Shown: piece after piece, positions 36,564-47,242 of the stretch | How positions within the stretch are numbered: position 1 is the first letter of the stretch | Layout: every line of letters starts with the position of its first letter | Assembly: GCA_022606135.1 (NCBI GenBank) | Contig: JABYQN010000002.1 | Coordinates: 620,001 to 684,000, forward strand | Length of the DNA: 64,000 nt | Reading direction: 5' to 3' | Source of the DNA: Fomes fomentarius | Taxonomy: Eukaryota; Basidiomycota; Agaricomycetes; Polyporales; Polyporaceae | Made by a program: the position numbers and the translations under genes | Notes under the pieces: generated by a model | Databases searched by the model: none | What the model saw: the letters and a program-made list of their open reading frames with translations, nothing else | Told to the model about the DNA's origin: nothing

Positions 36564-37904
36564 ATGACTAGCTACAAGGCCTACAGTGTTCCGCGGATTC
36601 ACCTTACTGGATCCTCGTACGAGGTTAGTGGTTCATCTGACGCATCGATCAGTATCTTACTGACTCCTTCCCTGCGTCGGCTAAATCGACGCAGATAGGG
36701 CTGCTGCATGGCAAGCTTCTAGCCCCGCAGATCCTCGACCAACTCGCGATCTATCGCGACCTCTTCCAAGAGGCATGCAAGTTCGACTGGCCGCATGTCC
36801 GTAAGGAGGCGGAAGCGTTCCGTGTTGGCATCGGCCGCCTCGCGCCCGATCTACTTGAAGAGATGAAAGGCATCGCGGACGGTGTTTCCACTTGGCAAGA
36901 TACATCGAGTACTGCTACTGCTACTCAAAGCCCAGAACAACTTGAAGGTTGGGCGGCGAGGGTGGACATCCTAGACATCGTTGCGCTCAATGCGAGGAGC
37001 GAGATCGCGCTGGGCCTGTGGGACGACGGATGCACGGCTCTCGGGTGGAAGATCCGCACTCCGGGATGCGAGAAGCAGATCCTGGCCCAGAACTGGGACT
37101 GGCGGGAGGGCGTGGCCAAGAATCTCGCACTCGTGTCGATCGCGAAGGACGGGAAACCTAAGATTTGGATGGTCATTGAGGTACGTATGTCCTGTACCAT
37201 GGCTCCTTGACTCGATCGATGGGCCAACTTGCTGACACAAACTTTCCGTCTTCGTGTATGGTGTTCAGCCGGGCATCATTGGGAAGATTGGGTTCAACTC
37301 AGAGTCGGTCGGGGTCTGTCTGAACGCCATCCGCGCGCGACCCATCTCGACCTCGCTCTTACCCATCCACCTCATCCTGCGCATCGCACTCGAATGCAAC
37401 TCCATCGACAACGCCATCTCGATCATAGAAAAGCTCGGTGGCGCAGCGTCCAGCCAACACATCCTCATCGCAGACGCAAACGGCTCACGGGGGCTCGAGC
37501 TCTCGCCCCGGGGAGGGGTCTACCTCGCCGAAGACGCAGACGGCGTGCTCACGCACACGAATCACTTCCTCCAGAACAAGCTCGTGGACGAGCCGCCCTG
37601 GCTCACCGGCTCGCCCGTCCGCCTCGCGCGTGCCCGGGCGATCTGCGACGAGCTCATCGGGGAACTTGGGAAGGACCGGCTCGGGGAGGTGGATGCAACG
37701 CTGCTGCGGACCCGCTTCTTCTCCGACACGTTCAACTCGCCCCAGGCGATCTGCTGCTCACCGGATCCCAGCCGGACAGCGAGGATCCAGACGCTGTTCA
37801 ACATTGTCATGACGCTCGGACCTGGCAAGGAGCCGTCAGCGGAGGTCGTCTTTGGCAAGCCGGGGAGCGGAGAGGAAAGCGGAGTGTTTTACATGCCCGG
37901 CTAG
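36564..37904 (+). CDS. Peptidase C45 / acyl-CoA:6-APA acyltransferase-like protein
   Basis: Three exons with clean phases: 36564-36623, 36695-37180 and 37269-37904, giving 393 residues. The family comprises Ntn hydrolases that self-cleave before a Cys, which becomes the nucleophile. Here the Gly-Cys pair is in LGLWDDGCTALGW, equivalent to Gly102-Cys103 of penicillium isopenicillin N acyltransferase, followed by ILAQNWDWR and KIGFNSESVGVCLNAI. The N-terminus has YEIGLLHGKLLAPQI, typical for the family. The C-terminal part carries RARAICDELI and the ICCSPDPS segment. Basidiomycetes without penicillin synthesis carry such proteins; their substrate is largely unknown, with amide hydrolysis or acyl transfer from acyl-CoA expected. 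No N-terminal signal is seen. The 3' end faces a CoA-transferase gene 137 bp away. Confidence 0.87.
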
Positions 37905-38041
37905 TAGCTCATAACTCGACTCTTCATCGATATGAAAATACACTTGAGCGCGAGAGTTGGTCGGGTGACTGGCTTCGTGGCGTCCGACTACCCTGTACTG
38001 AACGCCGAACCTCTCGTATATTGCATGCACGCGGTCAGTGG

Positions 38042-39958
38042 TCAGTTCCCGATGACACCCTCCTCCTGTAGCCGCGCGAATTCCTCCTCATCAAGCCCCA
38101 GCTCTCCAATCAGCACCTCACGGTTATGCTGACCTAGCTCCGGACCTGCCCAACGCGTCTTCGCGTCGCAGTCTTCGAGCACAGGGACGGCCTTCGACAT
38201 CTTCACGCTCCACCCACCCGCTCCTTCCTTTGCCTCCGCACCGGGAGTCGTGCCGGCGGCAGGCTTAGGGACCAACACGTCCTCGACCAATCCCCTCGCC
38301 TTCGTGTGCTCGTTCTCCACGATGTCCTTTACATTGAGCACGCGCCCGACAGGCACGCTCGCCTTCATGAGCGTCTGCTCGACTTCCTCTGCCGTGCGCA
38401 CGGACGTCCACGCGGCGATCGCGTCCTCGATCTCCTTCTGCCGCTCGACGCGGTGGTGGTTCTGCGCGTACGCCGGCCCGACGAGGTCCTCCCGTCCGAG
38501 CGCGGTCATGAGCCGGACGTAGAGCGAGTCGGAGTTCGCGCCGATGACGATGTAGGCTGGAGCGGAGGGCGTGGAGGGCGAGGGTTTGCATGGGTAGGCG
38601 TTTGTGGGCACGATGCCGGTTATGGAGGAGCCTGAGGGCCCGCGGATCTGCATGGAACGCGCAGTTAACGTCCAGGGAAGTGTGGCCCTGACGGGGCTGG
38701 TGGCTGGACTGCGTAGTGCGTACCTTGCCCTTGCGGTCGTACTCTGGGATGATGCCTTCCATGAGGTTGATCATGCTGAGAGTGGCATCAGTGCCCGAAT
38801 ACGTTTCAGACAGAGACCAGTGTGGTTGGAGCTTGCCTCTCGAAGATGCTAACGTCTACGGTCTGCCCACCAGGCAGACCCTGTGATTCTCTGCGCTTGC
38901 GGGATATGAGCGCGAGGACCTGTCGTAACGTAACAGTCAATGCAATGAAGGTAACTCGTGTTTCAACATCCACACCGTGACGCACCGTGCCAAACGCAGC
39001 ATGCAGCCCAGCAACAGAGTCGCCCAGGCTGATGTTCGGGCGAATGGGGGCGCCAGACAGCGCACCTGTCTCTGGATCCGGGACGCCGTTGAGGAAGCGG
39101 AAGCCGGACTCCGCCTCGCACACCGAGGCATATCCCGGTCGGCTCGCCCACGGGCCCGTCTGCCCATACCCGCTCACGCGCGTGAAGATCAGATTAGGGT
39201 TGAGTGGGTGAAGGTCTGCGGGGCCGAGGTTCCACTTCTCCAGTGCTGCTCCGGTGTGTAACGGGTCGAGTGAAAGTGGAAAGTGGATCAGTGAAAGTGT
39301 GAAGAGGTCACCGCTTGTTAGCATAGCCTGATAGACTCGGAACACGCAGAGAGGGCATGTACTGACTTCCTGGTTTGAAGTTCTCTAGAATGACGTCGCT
39401 CTTCGCTGCGAGCAGTTTGACGAGTCTGTGGCGTGGTGCGGTTCGGTCACCTGAGAACATACAGGGACGACCACACAGTAGCTATGGGCAGGTACAGCGC
39501 GTACGCACCTGCGTCCATCTTCCTTGCGCATGTCGATCGTAACGCTCTTCTTGTTGCGCGCGATGCTGCGCCACCAAGGGCTGACGCCGTCGACGTCACG
39601 TTCTCGCCAGACGCGGAGAGGGTCACCAAAGTTTGGTGGTTCGACTTTGATCACTTCAGCACCATACTGTCTAGAATGCCATGGTGAGTCGTTGACACAG
39701 ACGTAGGTGTACTATGTATGTGTAACGATACCCGAGGAGTTGGCCGCAGAAGGGACCAGCTATGACTTGCCCAACTTCTATGACTCGGATTCCGTGAAGA
39801 GGAAGCTTCTCTGGGGCAGCGCTTGCTGCAGTAGTGAGGCTCCTAGGTTGTTATCATACATGAGTAAGCTCTGTACTCCTGTACAATGTTGGCAACTTGC
39901 GTGCGCCCGCTGACCTGTGAACACTGGTCCAACGCTGCGGCTTGATTGCTGTGTACAT
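38042..39958 (-). CDS. Mitochondrial class III CoA-transferase (SUGCT-like)
   Basis: Multi-exon minus-strand gene of the CaiB/BaiF family, moving CoA between acids such as succinate and glutarate or hydroxymethylglutarate. I place the start at 39958: MYTAIKPQRWTSVHR spliced to SLTTAASAAPEKLPLHG, basic and without acidic residues before Glu, like a mitochondrial presequence. Then GIRVIEVGQVIAGPFCGQLL, GAEVIKVEPPNFGDPLR, IARNKKSVTIDMRKEDG, LAAKSDVILENFKPG, NLIFTRVSGYGQTGPW, ISLGDSVAGLHAAFG with the family's catalytic Asp, then VDVSIFE, GIIPEYDRKGK and SGSSITGIVPTNAYPCK. C-terminal RAGPELGQHNREVL-type closing segment (here WAGPELGQHNREVL) is typical. Exons from about 39900 to 38042 are separated by short introns. 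The order of motifs and the mitochondrial start best fit the SUGCT branch. Confidence 0.87.
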
Positions 39959-41213
39959 AAGCTGTCCTAGCTGCAACGAAGTCAAGGTGGGACTTCGAAT
40001 ATGGAAGAAGGCAAGTTGCGATATAATAAAGTTCAGCAACAACCTCGGCTACACAAGCGCTGAAGATTCAAGAAGTACTTCGACCTTACTCCCAAAATAG
40101 CAAGTGGAACGCCCGGCCCGAGCCGCCGTTCATTGAAGCATCACACGAGTGACGTCTTTGCTCTCTGTCCGCCAACTTTTGGTGTCCATGACTCTTCGAG
40201 TTCTAGCGCATTTATTGTCTTCACGCGTTTTCCCGCCCGTGTGGGTCCATATAGGTCCATAACTTGTGCTATGCCTCCAGGCCGACAGCACAATAACCAC
40301 CCAGGTCCTTTGAAGAATGACGTAGGTTGTTGTTTGTTCATCAAGATGTGCACGCAGTGGCAATCAACACGGTTTCCATCATAGGCTGTAGCCTTACCAA
40401 CGGGGGTCTCTTGCACTGACAACCTAGCGTTCATATCACGAGTATGTGCCGCGAGTTGCCAAGCTATTACAAGATTCAGTTAGACTCGAGTTCCCTACTC
40501 GATTGAGTCGTTCAGACTTCACGGACCCTGCCAGTGGCACGTCGTTGCCCCTTTACAGATAATTCATGAATTAGCAAGTCTGGATCCTCGTCATTCATGT
40601 ACATACCTCCCCGAGTGTGGCGACTCGAATCATGGGACATGCATGAATCTTGAATGCAATGATTGCTGCCTGCCCTCGCAGTTCGAATTCATTTCGTCGA
40701 AGCAGCTGTGTGCATGCCTAAGCATGCAGTCTCGCAATACGTGGTCTCGCCCATAAGACCGTCACTTCTTGAGGGTTCAGACTGAGTCCCTGGTGCCCGT
40801 CCATGATATTCCAGTGTAAATTCCTACTTAAGGCACCGTGGCGTGTCCAGGCACATGACATTGATTGCGACCTTCTACCTCCGAATCCCAACTTCATCTC
40901 TACCACCACCCCTGCTGACGACTACTTTCGACAGCGGCTTTCTCCTTCTCATTCTCACCGCCTCGCACGAGCGGAAGGTTTGCTACGTACTATACTAGGA
41001 CATCCCAACAGTGACCGCAAGACCGGTTCGATTCGAAACCAGGCGGCTCGCACGTGTAATCCAGAACGCCGAACGTGAGTACCCCGAATTGGGTGTGGAT
41101 ATTATCCTGTGCTGGAGCTGTTGTGCTGTGGCAGTCAGTGTCACCATCAATCTGGACGCCAGGCGGCGGAGGGCACGGCCCAAGAACATCAGGGATCATT
41201 GGGTGCACGCGAG
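39959..41213. other. Divergent intergenic region
   Basis: About 1.25 kb between divergent start codons of the CoA-transferase and the GEF. Short frames only; no recognisable domain or RNA. Likely holds both promoters. Confidence 0.4.
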
Positions 41214-44200
41214 ATGGATGGAGAGTTGGCTGTGGGCTCGCGGCTAAGTAGCGGGAGTGGGACGGAGGAGAGTTGCGAGTCGCGCTCGACGGAAATGAGT
41301 TCTTTATCCGAGAAGGGGACCGCGAGCGGGCCTCATTCTCGCCGCGTGGGCCCTGAACGCACTTCCGGTCCACAGTCCATTCAAGACGGCAGCCTATCCA
41401 CTCCTCCCTCCTCCAACATCTCCCACCAGCCCTCTTCCTCGTCTTCGTCCGAGCCCTCGACCACGTCTCCGCCAATCCCCCCTCGATCGCCCCTCAGGCC
41501 CGTCGCACAACCCGCGCGAGGCCCTCCTCCATCTACACAGCCTGTAGACGCAAACGACGGTGACGAGATGTCGCTCTTGCACGCTCGTAGCTTTGGCACC
41601 ATCTCTGGTCTCTTGGACCAGCCCCTTCCTGCCTCACTCGCGCGCAGACCAACTACGCCCGACAAGCCGCTTCCTCTCACGCCGCAACCATCAGACTCGA
41701 TGCCTCTCCCTTTGTCTTCTGTAGATCCGGAGGAGGACAACGACGATGAAACTCTGCTTCCGAAATCCATGTCTACCTCCTCCCGCTCGTCTGCGCCGAC
41801 AATTGTATCGAAGCGCGATCATGCTCTGAGTGAGCTTCTCGCATCCGAACGGTCGTACGCATCCGACCTCGCCGTCATCGGAGACGTTCACGTTCCTTTG
41901 GCACTAGGTGCGTTCTCTTATTTAGAGTTGGTCCCCCAGACCTATGATCGTCCCTCTCCATGAATGTACTCATCGTCTCTTCTCTTTTCACTTTCCCCTG
42001 TTCGATTTCGACGGCCTAGGCCAACCTGCACCGTGTTCCGTAGTCCCCGCCACTCCCCCGGGATCGTCGGGCTCGTCAACGCGGACACTCTCGACTGCCT
42101 CCGACTCCTCAGCTGCCTCGTACCTCTCTGTAGGTGGCCCGCCTATGACCCGTGAAGACTCGAAGATCATCTTCAATAATGTCTCGGAGCTCGCTGTGTT
42201 CGCAGACGAATTGTCCGCCGATCTCGAGAAGGCGTTGGGCGATGTGCTGGAGGGTGGCACGGGCGAGGACTGGGTAGGGAAGCTTTTCCTACAAAAGGTG
42301 CGCTTTCTCATCCCCCATCAGTTACCCTCCCCGCAGCTTGCACGCTGACCCTTTCATGCCTCCATTCCTGCCTATTACACCCTTGTCCCCGTTACGCCTG
42401 TCAATACCCTGCGAATCTGCTCCAATTGCTATAGATCACTAAGCTAGAGTCTCTCTATCGGCCATACATCACGAAGCACTCGACAGCCATCGAACACCTT
42501 AATAACCTACCACAGACACCCGCATTAACAGCGTACCTTGCACAGACGCGCACGCTCGCATCCACCCTTACGCACGCATGGGACCTCCCCTCACTGCTCA
42601 TCAAGCCTGTTCAACGGCTACTCAAGTACCCATTACTCCTCACCACCATCATTGAGGAGACACCAGACTCGCATCCGGACAAAGCAAACCTGATCGCCGC
42701 GAGAGACGCGCTGGAGGAGTTCGCGCGAGGAGTTAACGAGGGGCGGCGGAGGCGGGAGGTAGTGCGGGAGGTGCTGGGTGCGCCCGGCGCGGTAACACCA
42801 CAGAAGGGCGAGATGAAAGTGAAGAAGAAGGGCCTGAATGTCGGCGTCGCCGCGTCCGTCAATCTCGGGCGCATGAAGAGCTTGCGGAATGCCGTGCTGA
42901 AGGCGAAGGAAGGGCCAGCAGGGAACGATGAGGCCGAGGCGGTCAAGAAGATGGGCGAGCGGTTGCGACAGTGCGAGGAGTCTATGCACCAGTTCGCCAA
43001 GGAGGCCGTACGGTGGGCAGACTCGGTGCGCGAGCTGATGCTTGCGCTCGACGAGTGGGCGCAGAGTTTCGGGAGCGTGATTTGGATGGACAGCAACGAT
43101 GAGCGCTCGGAGGCGTTCGACGCGTTCCTCGAGCTCATCAGCGAACAGCTCCTTCCAATCTGCGACGAGACGAAGGACCAGATCGTTGACCGGCTTCTGC
43201 CACACATCCAGTCCATCAGCGACTCGGCGACCGCGCCCTCGCGCCTACTGGAGGCCATGCACACGCTGGAGCCGCTCCACTATGGCCTGCTCAACATCAA
43301 TGTGAGCAAGTCAAGACCACCCTTACAGCTGCTGGAGGCGTCGCAGTCGTACCTCGCTTTGCGCGCGCAGCTCTTCGCGGACCTTCCGGCGTATCTGAGG
43401 CTGTTCGACAAGGGCCTGGCGACGTGCATATACCGGTTCGCGCTCATCCAGCAGCGATTCTACAGTAATGTGCGCGACCGCTGGGGTGACCTTTGGGACG
43501 CGCTCAAGGTCGATGAGGAGGCCAATCAGGGGGCGGCGGAGACTCTTCGGGTGTGGTGGAGCCGCTTCGCCGAGGTGGAGGTACAGATTCAGGGCCTCAA
43601 TATCATCCGTCCCCCAGAGAAGAACAAGCATAGCCCCGAGAAGAACAAGCACCGGCCTCCTCAGACACAGAGCGTCGTCGTGTCGTCCGTGCTCGCCGCG
43701 CTGGACCCGCTCAACATCCCGCATCCCCCCGCGGGGCCGTCTTCCTTCCAGACGTCGCCCGGGCCCGCGAGCGCGAAGAAGACGCGGAGCCTGCACTCGA
43801 TGGAGAGCGAGAGCCATTTCATGTCCGAACGCAAGTCGCAGGAAAGCCTGCACTCGAAGAAGTCGGGCAAGTCGGGCAAGTCACGACGCCCGTCGTCTTC
43901 GCGCGTGACCAGCATGGCCGGGTCGACGCTCGTCGACGAGCCTCCATACGGACACGCCTATGCAGCCGCGGCGGTAGCGCCCCTAGCAGCGCTCGCACCT
44001 GCGCCGTCGAAGCCGACGTACTCGCGGATGAAGAGTATGCCGATATCCCCGACCCCGCTGAACAAGTCGCACTCGACGGGCAAGTATCTGGACGTGGACG
44101 ATCCGATTCCCAATAACAGCAGCAATCCGAGCATACACAGCGTCGCGGCTACGTTACAGGAAGACTCGCGCGGGCGGCCGTCAAGGAAACCTAGTTTTCG

Positions 44201-44642
44201 GAGGAGATTAACGGATAGCTTCCGCACTCCGAACAACGCTGTCGATCCCCGACATCGACGGTCGCCTTCGCTCCCGACATACAGCACGAATCCATCGCCG
44301 TCTCCGAACCACAAGTCTACGTTCTCAACTTCCATCTCCACTGGAAACGCTACCTCGGGCAACCGACGGCGGAGACCGAGCGGGGGCGCAATCCCCGCCT
44401 TGTACCAGTGTCGCGTGATCCACCCGTGCGAGCCGCCGCTGGGGGTGTCGTACCGCGACATCGGGTTCTTCACCCTCTTCGTCGACGACGTGTACGACAT
44501 CTTGCAGGAGGCGGGCCACCCGTCGACACATCGCGACTTGCCGCTGTATGTGGACGACGGGGAGGATTGTCTGCTGCTTGCGCGCAGCGAGATGGGCGAG
44601 GTGGGATGGGTGCTTGCGAGCTTCTTGTTGCCTGTGGACTAG
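41214..44642 (+). CDS. DH-BAR-SH3 Rho GEF (Tuba/Gef1-like)
   Basis: Three exons: 41214-41907, 42020-42297 and 42435-44642, about 1059 residues, all phases consistent. The N-terminus is Ser/Pro-rich with polyproline (PPIPPRSPLRP). The DH domain begins at ALSELLASERSYASDLAVI and includes FNNVSELAVFADELSADLE, ITKLESLYRPYITKH and SLLIKPVQRLLKYPLLL, a hallmark of Dbl GEFs. Next comes a helical region with RMKSLRNAVLKAKEG through ELMLALDEWAQSFG and LFADLPAYLRLFDKG, consistent with a BAR domain. A basic Ser-rich linker follows. The last about 75 residues (RVIHPCEPP, DIGFFTLFVDDVYDIL, GEVGWVLASFL) look like an SH3. Related proteins (yeast-type Gef1, animal Tuba) activate Cdc42 at cell tips and septa. 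No PH domain is seen, as expected where BAR replaces it. Confidence 0.87.
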
Positions 44643-45614
44643 GATTCTCGACTCTCGACTCGGCTCGACTCGACTGGGATTTCGGACCTCGGTGACCCGT
44701 GACCGCCATGCTGTATGCCGCATGCTGCATGTTCGCATATGATGGACACCACACTGCTCTCGCAGGCTCTTTCTCGCGTTTCATCTCTCTCATCCTTCAC
44801 GCCTGCTAAGCCACCCTCACACGAACCACCTGCCGTCTTCACGCCGCATACCCTCAATGCTTCACATACCTTCGCATCTTTGCATTTGTGGTTCCGTGCT
44901 CTCCATTTCTGTGTACAACTCCCCCTGGATCTTGCGCCGCTCACGTCTGCTCCTCACTTCGACCTTTCCACCTCCCGAACTGACGTTCTCCATCACACAC
45001 ACACTACATCTACTACCCCCATCCCACATACCATGCATGTGTATCACAACCGACCCGTTAGAAGCTCTGTACAGTACCATCTTTTATCCAATCAACCCGG
45101 GTTGTACGTTGAGCCAGCGATGGACGGTTTCTCCTTCCCCCTTTTTCTCTCTCTCACACACCATTCACATGTCGTAGTAATCTTTCACGTGCACTGATAT
45201 CCTCTATTCGCCCACATACGCATTGATATTCCCTTTGGCAGCTGAGTTTTTCCTTTTTCTTTCACTCTCTCTCACGACATCATCATATCCAGAGAGCTCT
45301 CTCGCGCATCACTTAGTACATGTAGGTAGTGTACCTGTAGTGTAGGTAGTAGAGAACGTCCACTGAAGTACAGCTGTAATTCACGCGATGTGCGAACGAA
45401 AGAATTTGCAGTACAAGTTTCCACGATCCACGTGCCAATGGGCCCTGACGGTGAGTGTGGAACTTCAATTCCACACAAAATTCAATGCCGGCGTACGAAG
45501 TTACTACGTGCACACAACGAGACGATCTAGAAGGATATATAACAAGTATATTGGTTTTCGAACGCAGACGGCATGGTGGATAGTATATGCATATGTACGG
45601 CCGCACCGTGACTC

Positions 45615-45678
45615 GGAAGCATCGCATAATATATAACCAAGTCCAAGTCTGACGTCCGGTCCGAGGCTAGTAATTACA
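45615..45678. repeat. Direct repeat with TATA-like core, copy 1
   Basis: Shares ggaagcat, cataatatataaccaagtcc and gctag-aat with 47031-47092 in the same orientation. Confidence 0.65.
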
Positions 45679-47030
45679 CAAGTTGGCACCCACTTCCGCA
45701 CTCTGACCTTGTCGGACCTCGCAATGATAAATCTGCTGCATCTATGGAAACGTACGGCTCTTGTCTTAGTCTTGTGTCGGCCGGGCACGATCTGTATGCA
45801 ATGGCATGACGACCTCCTATAAATTATTATAATACACCACCCGCCGGAAGGATTGACCATCCTCCACAGGCCCAGACGCCACTTTCACTTGAACGGCACA
45901 GCTGCATGCTGCGACGGTGCCAATCCAACAGCTCGATCGGCCTATAAAATATGTACAACTGCTAGGAGAAGATCGGCATGCGCACCAAAGTACTTAGTAT
46001 GGTCTACTACTACCGTCCGGAATCAGCCTGCTTGTGCCATGAGGGCACTGCCCGGGCTCTCTTCTGTCTCTCTCTGTCGTGCACGACCGAGATCTACCGT
46101 CGTTAGACTCCTTTCGAGTGTTGCACAGTCCTGCATTGCGATCGGACATCGACCTGCTCGAGCTCCACAACGAGCCGCCTCAGTCGCCGATCGAATGAAC
46201 GAACGACTCAATGAAGTAGGTGGATGAATGAGTGGAAAGTTGACGCAGTACAGTAATAGTAGAGGATCGGCCCAATTCATAGGATACTGCGAAATGGCCG
46301 TGCACTGCGAACTGACTAACAATAATAGTACATGGGCATGCGTGTCGTGTGATGGCTACAGCGCGGTCACTGCACCTGTAGAACTTGGGACTCGGAGCAT
46401 CGCGAGCCTGAGGGCCGCGACTCGCATGCATGATGCGGAGGAGTGCACTAGACATTCCATTCCGAGCTGCGGCGTGCGAAACTGTTTGGTACACAGATTC
46501 GTCAGGGAGGAGAGAAGAGAAGAGATCCGATCCATGCACACTGCAGGCATGCGCGACTTGCCGGCCCGGGTGGACGGAGAAAGCGAGAGAGAAACGTCGT
46601 CGTTAATCGCTGCAGCCCGGGGGACGCAATGCCCGCGTCGTGCATCACTGGCATGCGCATGTGCACCTCCCAACTCCAGGGCTTCGTCGTTTCCTCTGGC
46701 CATAAACCTGGGAGAAATGGTGAGCTTGCTCGGTTTCAACGCAAAGGCGTTCAAGGAGGCCATTCCAATGTCCTGGCACGTCTAAATATAGTAAGCGGCT
46801 CATCATCTCTCCGAGTCTGCGTGCAACTTTTTGAACTCTTTCCATTCTCCCAATTTCCATTTTCAATTTTCATATCCCTTTCCTGACCCCGCAAAGGATG
46901 CGATCTTTGCAGTGCGCGCACGTGCACATAACTCACTTACCGTTAGTTACGACCTACCCAAGCCCACTTCTGCTCGTAGTTTAGCCCCGAGTCACTGCCA
47001 AGACATTCTGTGCCCATCCTCAGCCTTCCT

Positions 47031-47092
47031 GGAAGCATACCATAATATATAACCAAGTCCACTCTGACCAGATCTCGTCCGCTAGCAATACA
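47031..47092. repeat. Direct repeat with TATA-like core, copy 2
   Basis: Second copy of 45615-45678, about 1.4 kb to its right. Confidence 0.65.
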
Positions 47093-47154
47093 ACAACGTT
47101 CAGCACTGGGGCACGCATCTACCCATTTCGTAGATCATCCTCAGCTACCACCCG

Positions 47155-47232
47155 TCTTTCCATCCATCCATCCACCCGCTCATCCACTCATCCACTCAAC
47201 CACCCCACCCACTCATCCACTCATTCATTCCA
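47155..47232. repeat. CATC/CACT tetranucleotide microsatellite
   Basis: Imperfect run of catc and cact units (ccatccatccatccacc, then catccactcatccactc) just beyond the 3' end of the FAD oxidoreductase gene. Confidence 0.8.
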
Positions 47233-47242
47233 TTCGTTTAAT

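Larger units (their letters stand above)
44643..47242. other. Gene-free stretch with duplicated block
   Basis: 2.6 kb without a recognisable gene on either strand. It contains a duplicated block of about 60 bp (45615-45678 and 47031-47092) and a CATC-type microsatellite near its right end. Frames at 46228-46785 and opposite lack domains. Confidence 0.4.

Noticed and set aside
42611..43264. Minus-strand frames opposite the GEF
   Set aside because: Ser-rich antisense shadows of the BAR region; no domain.
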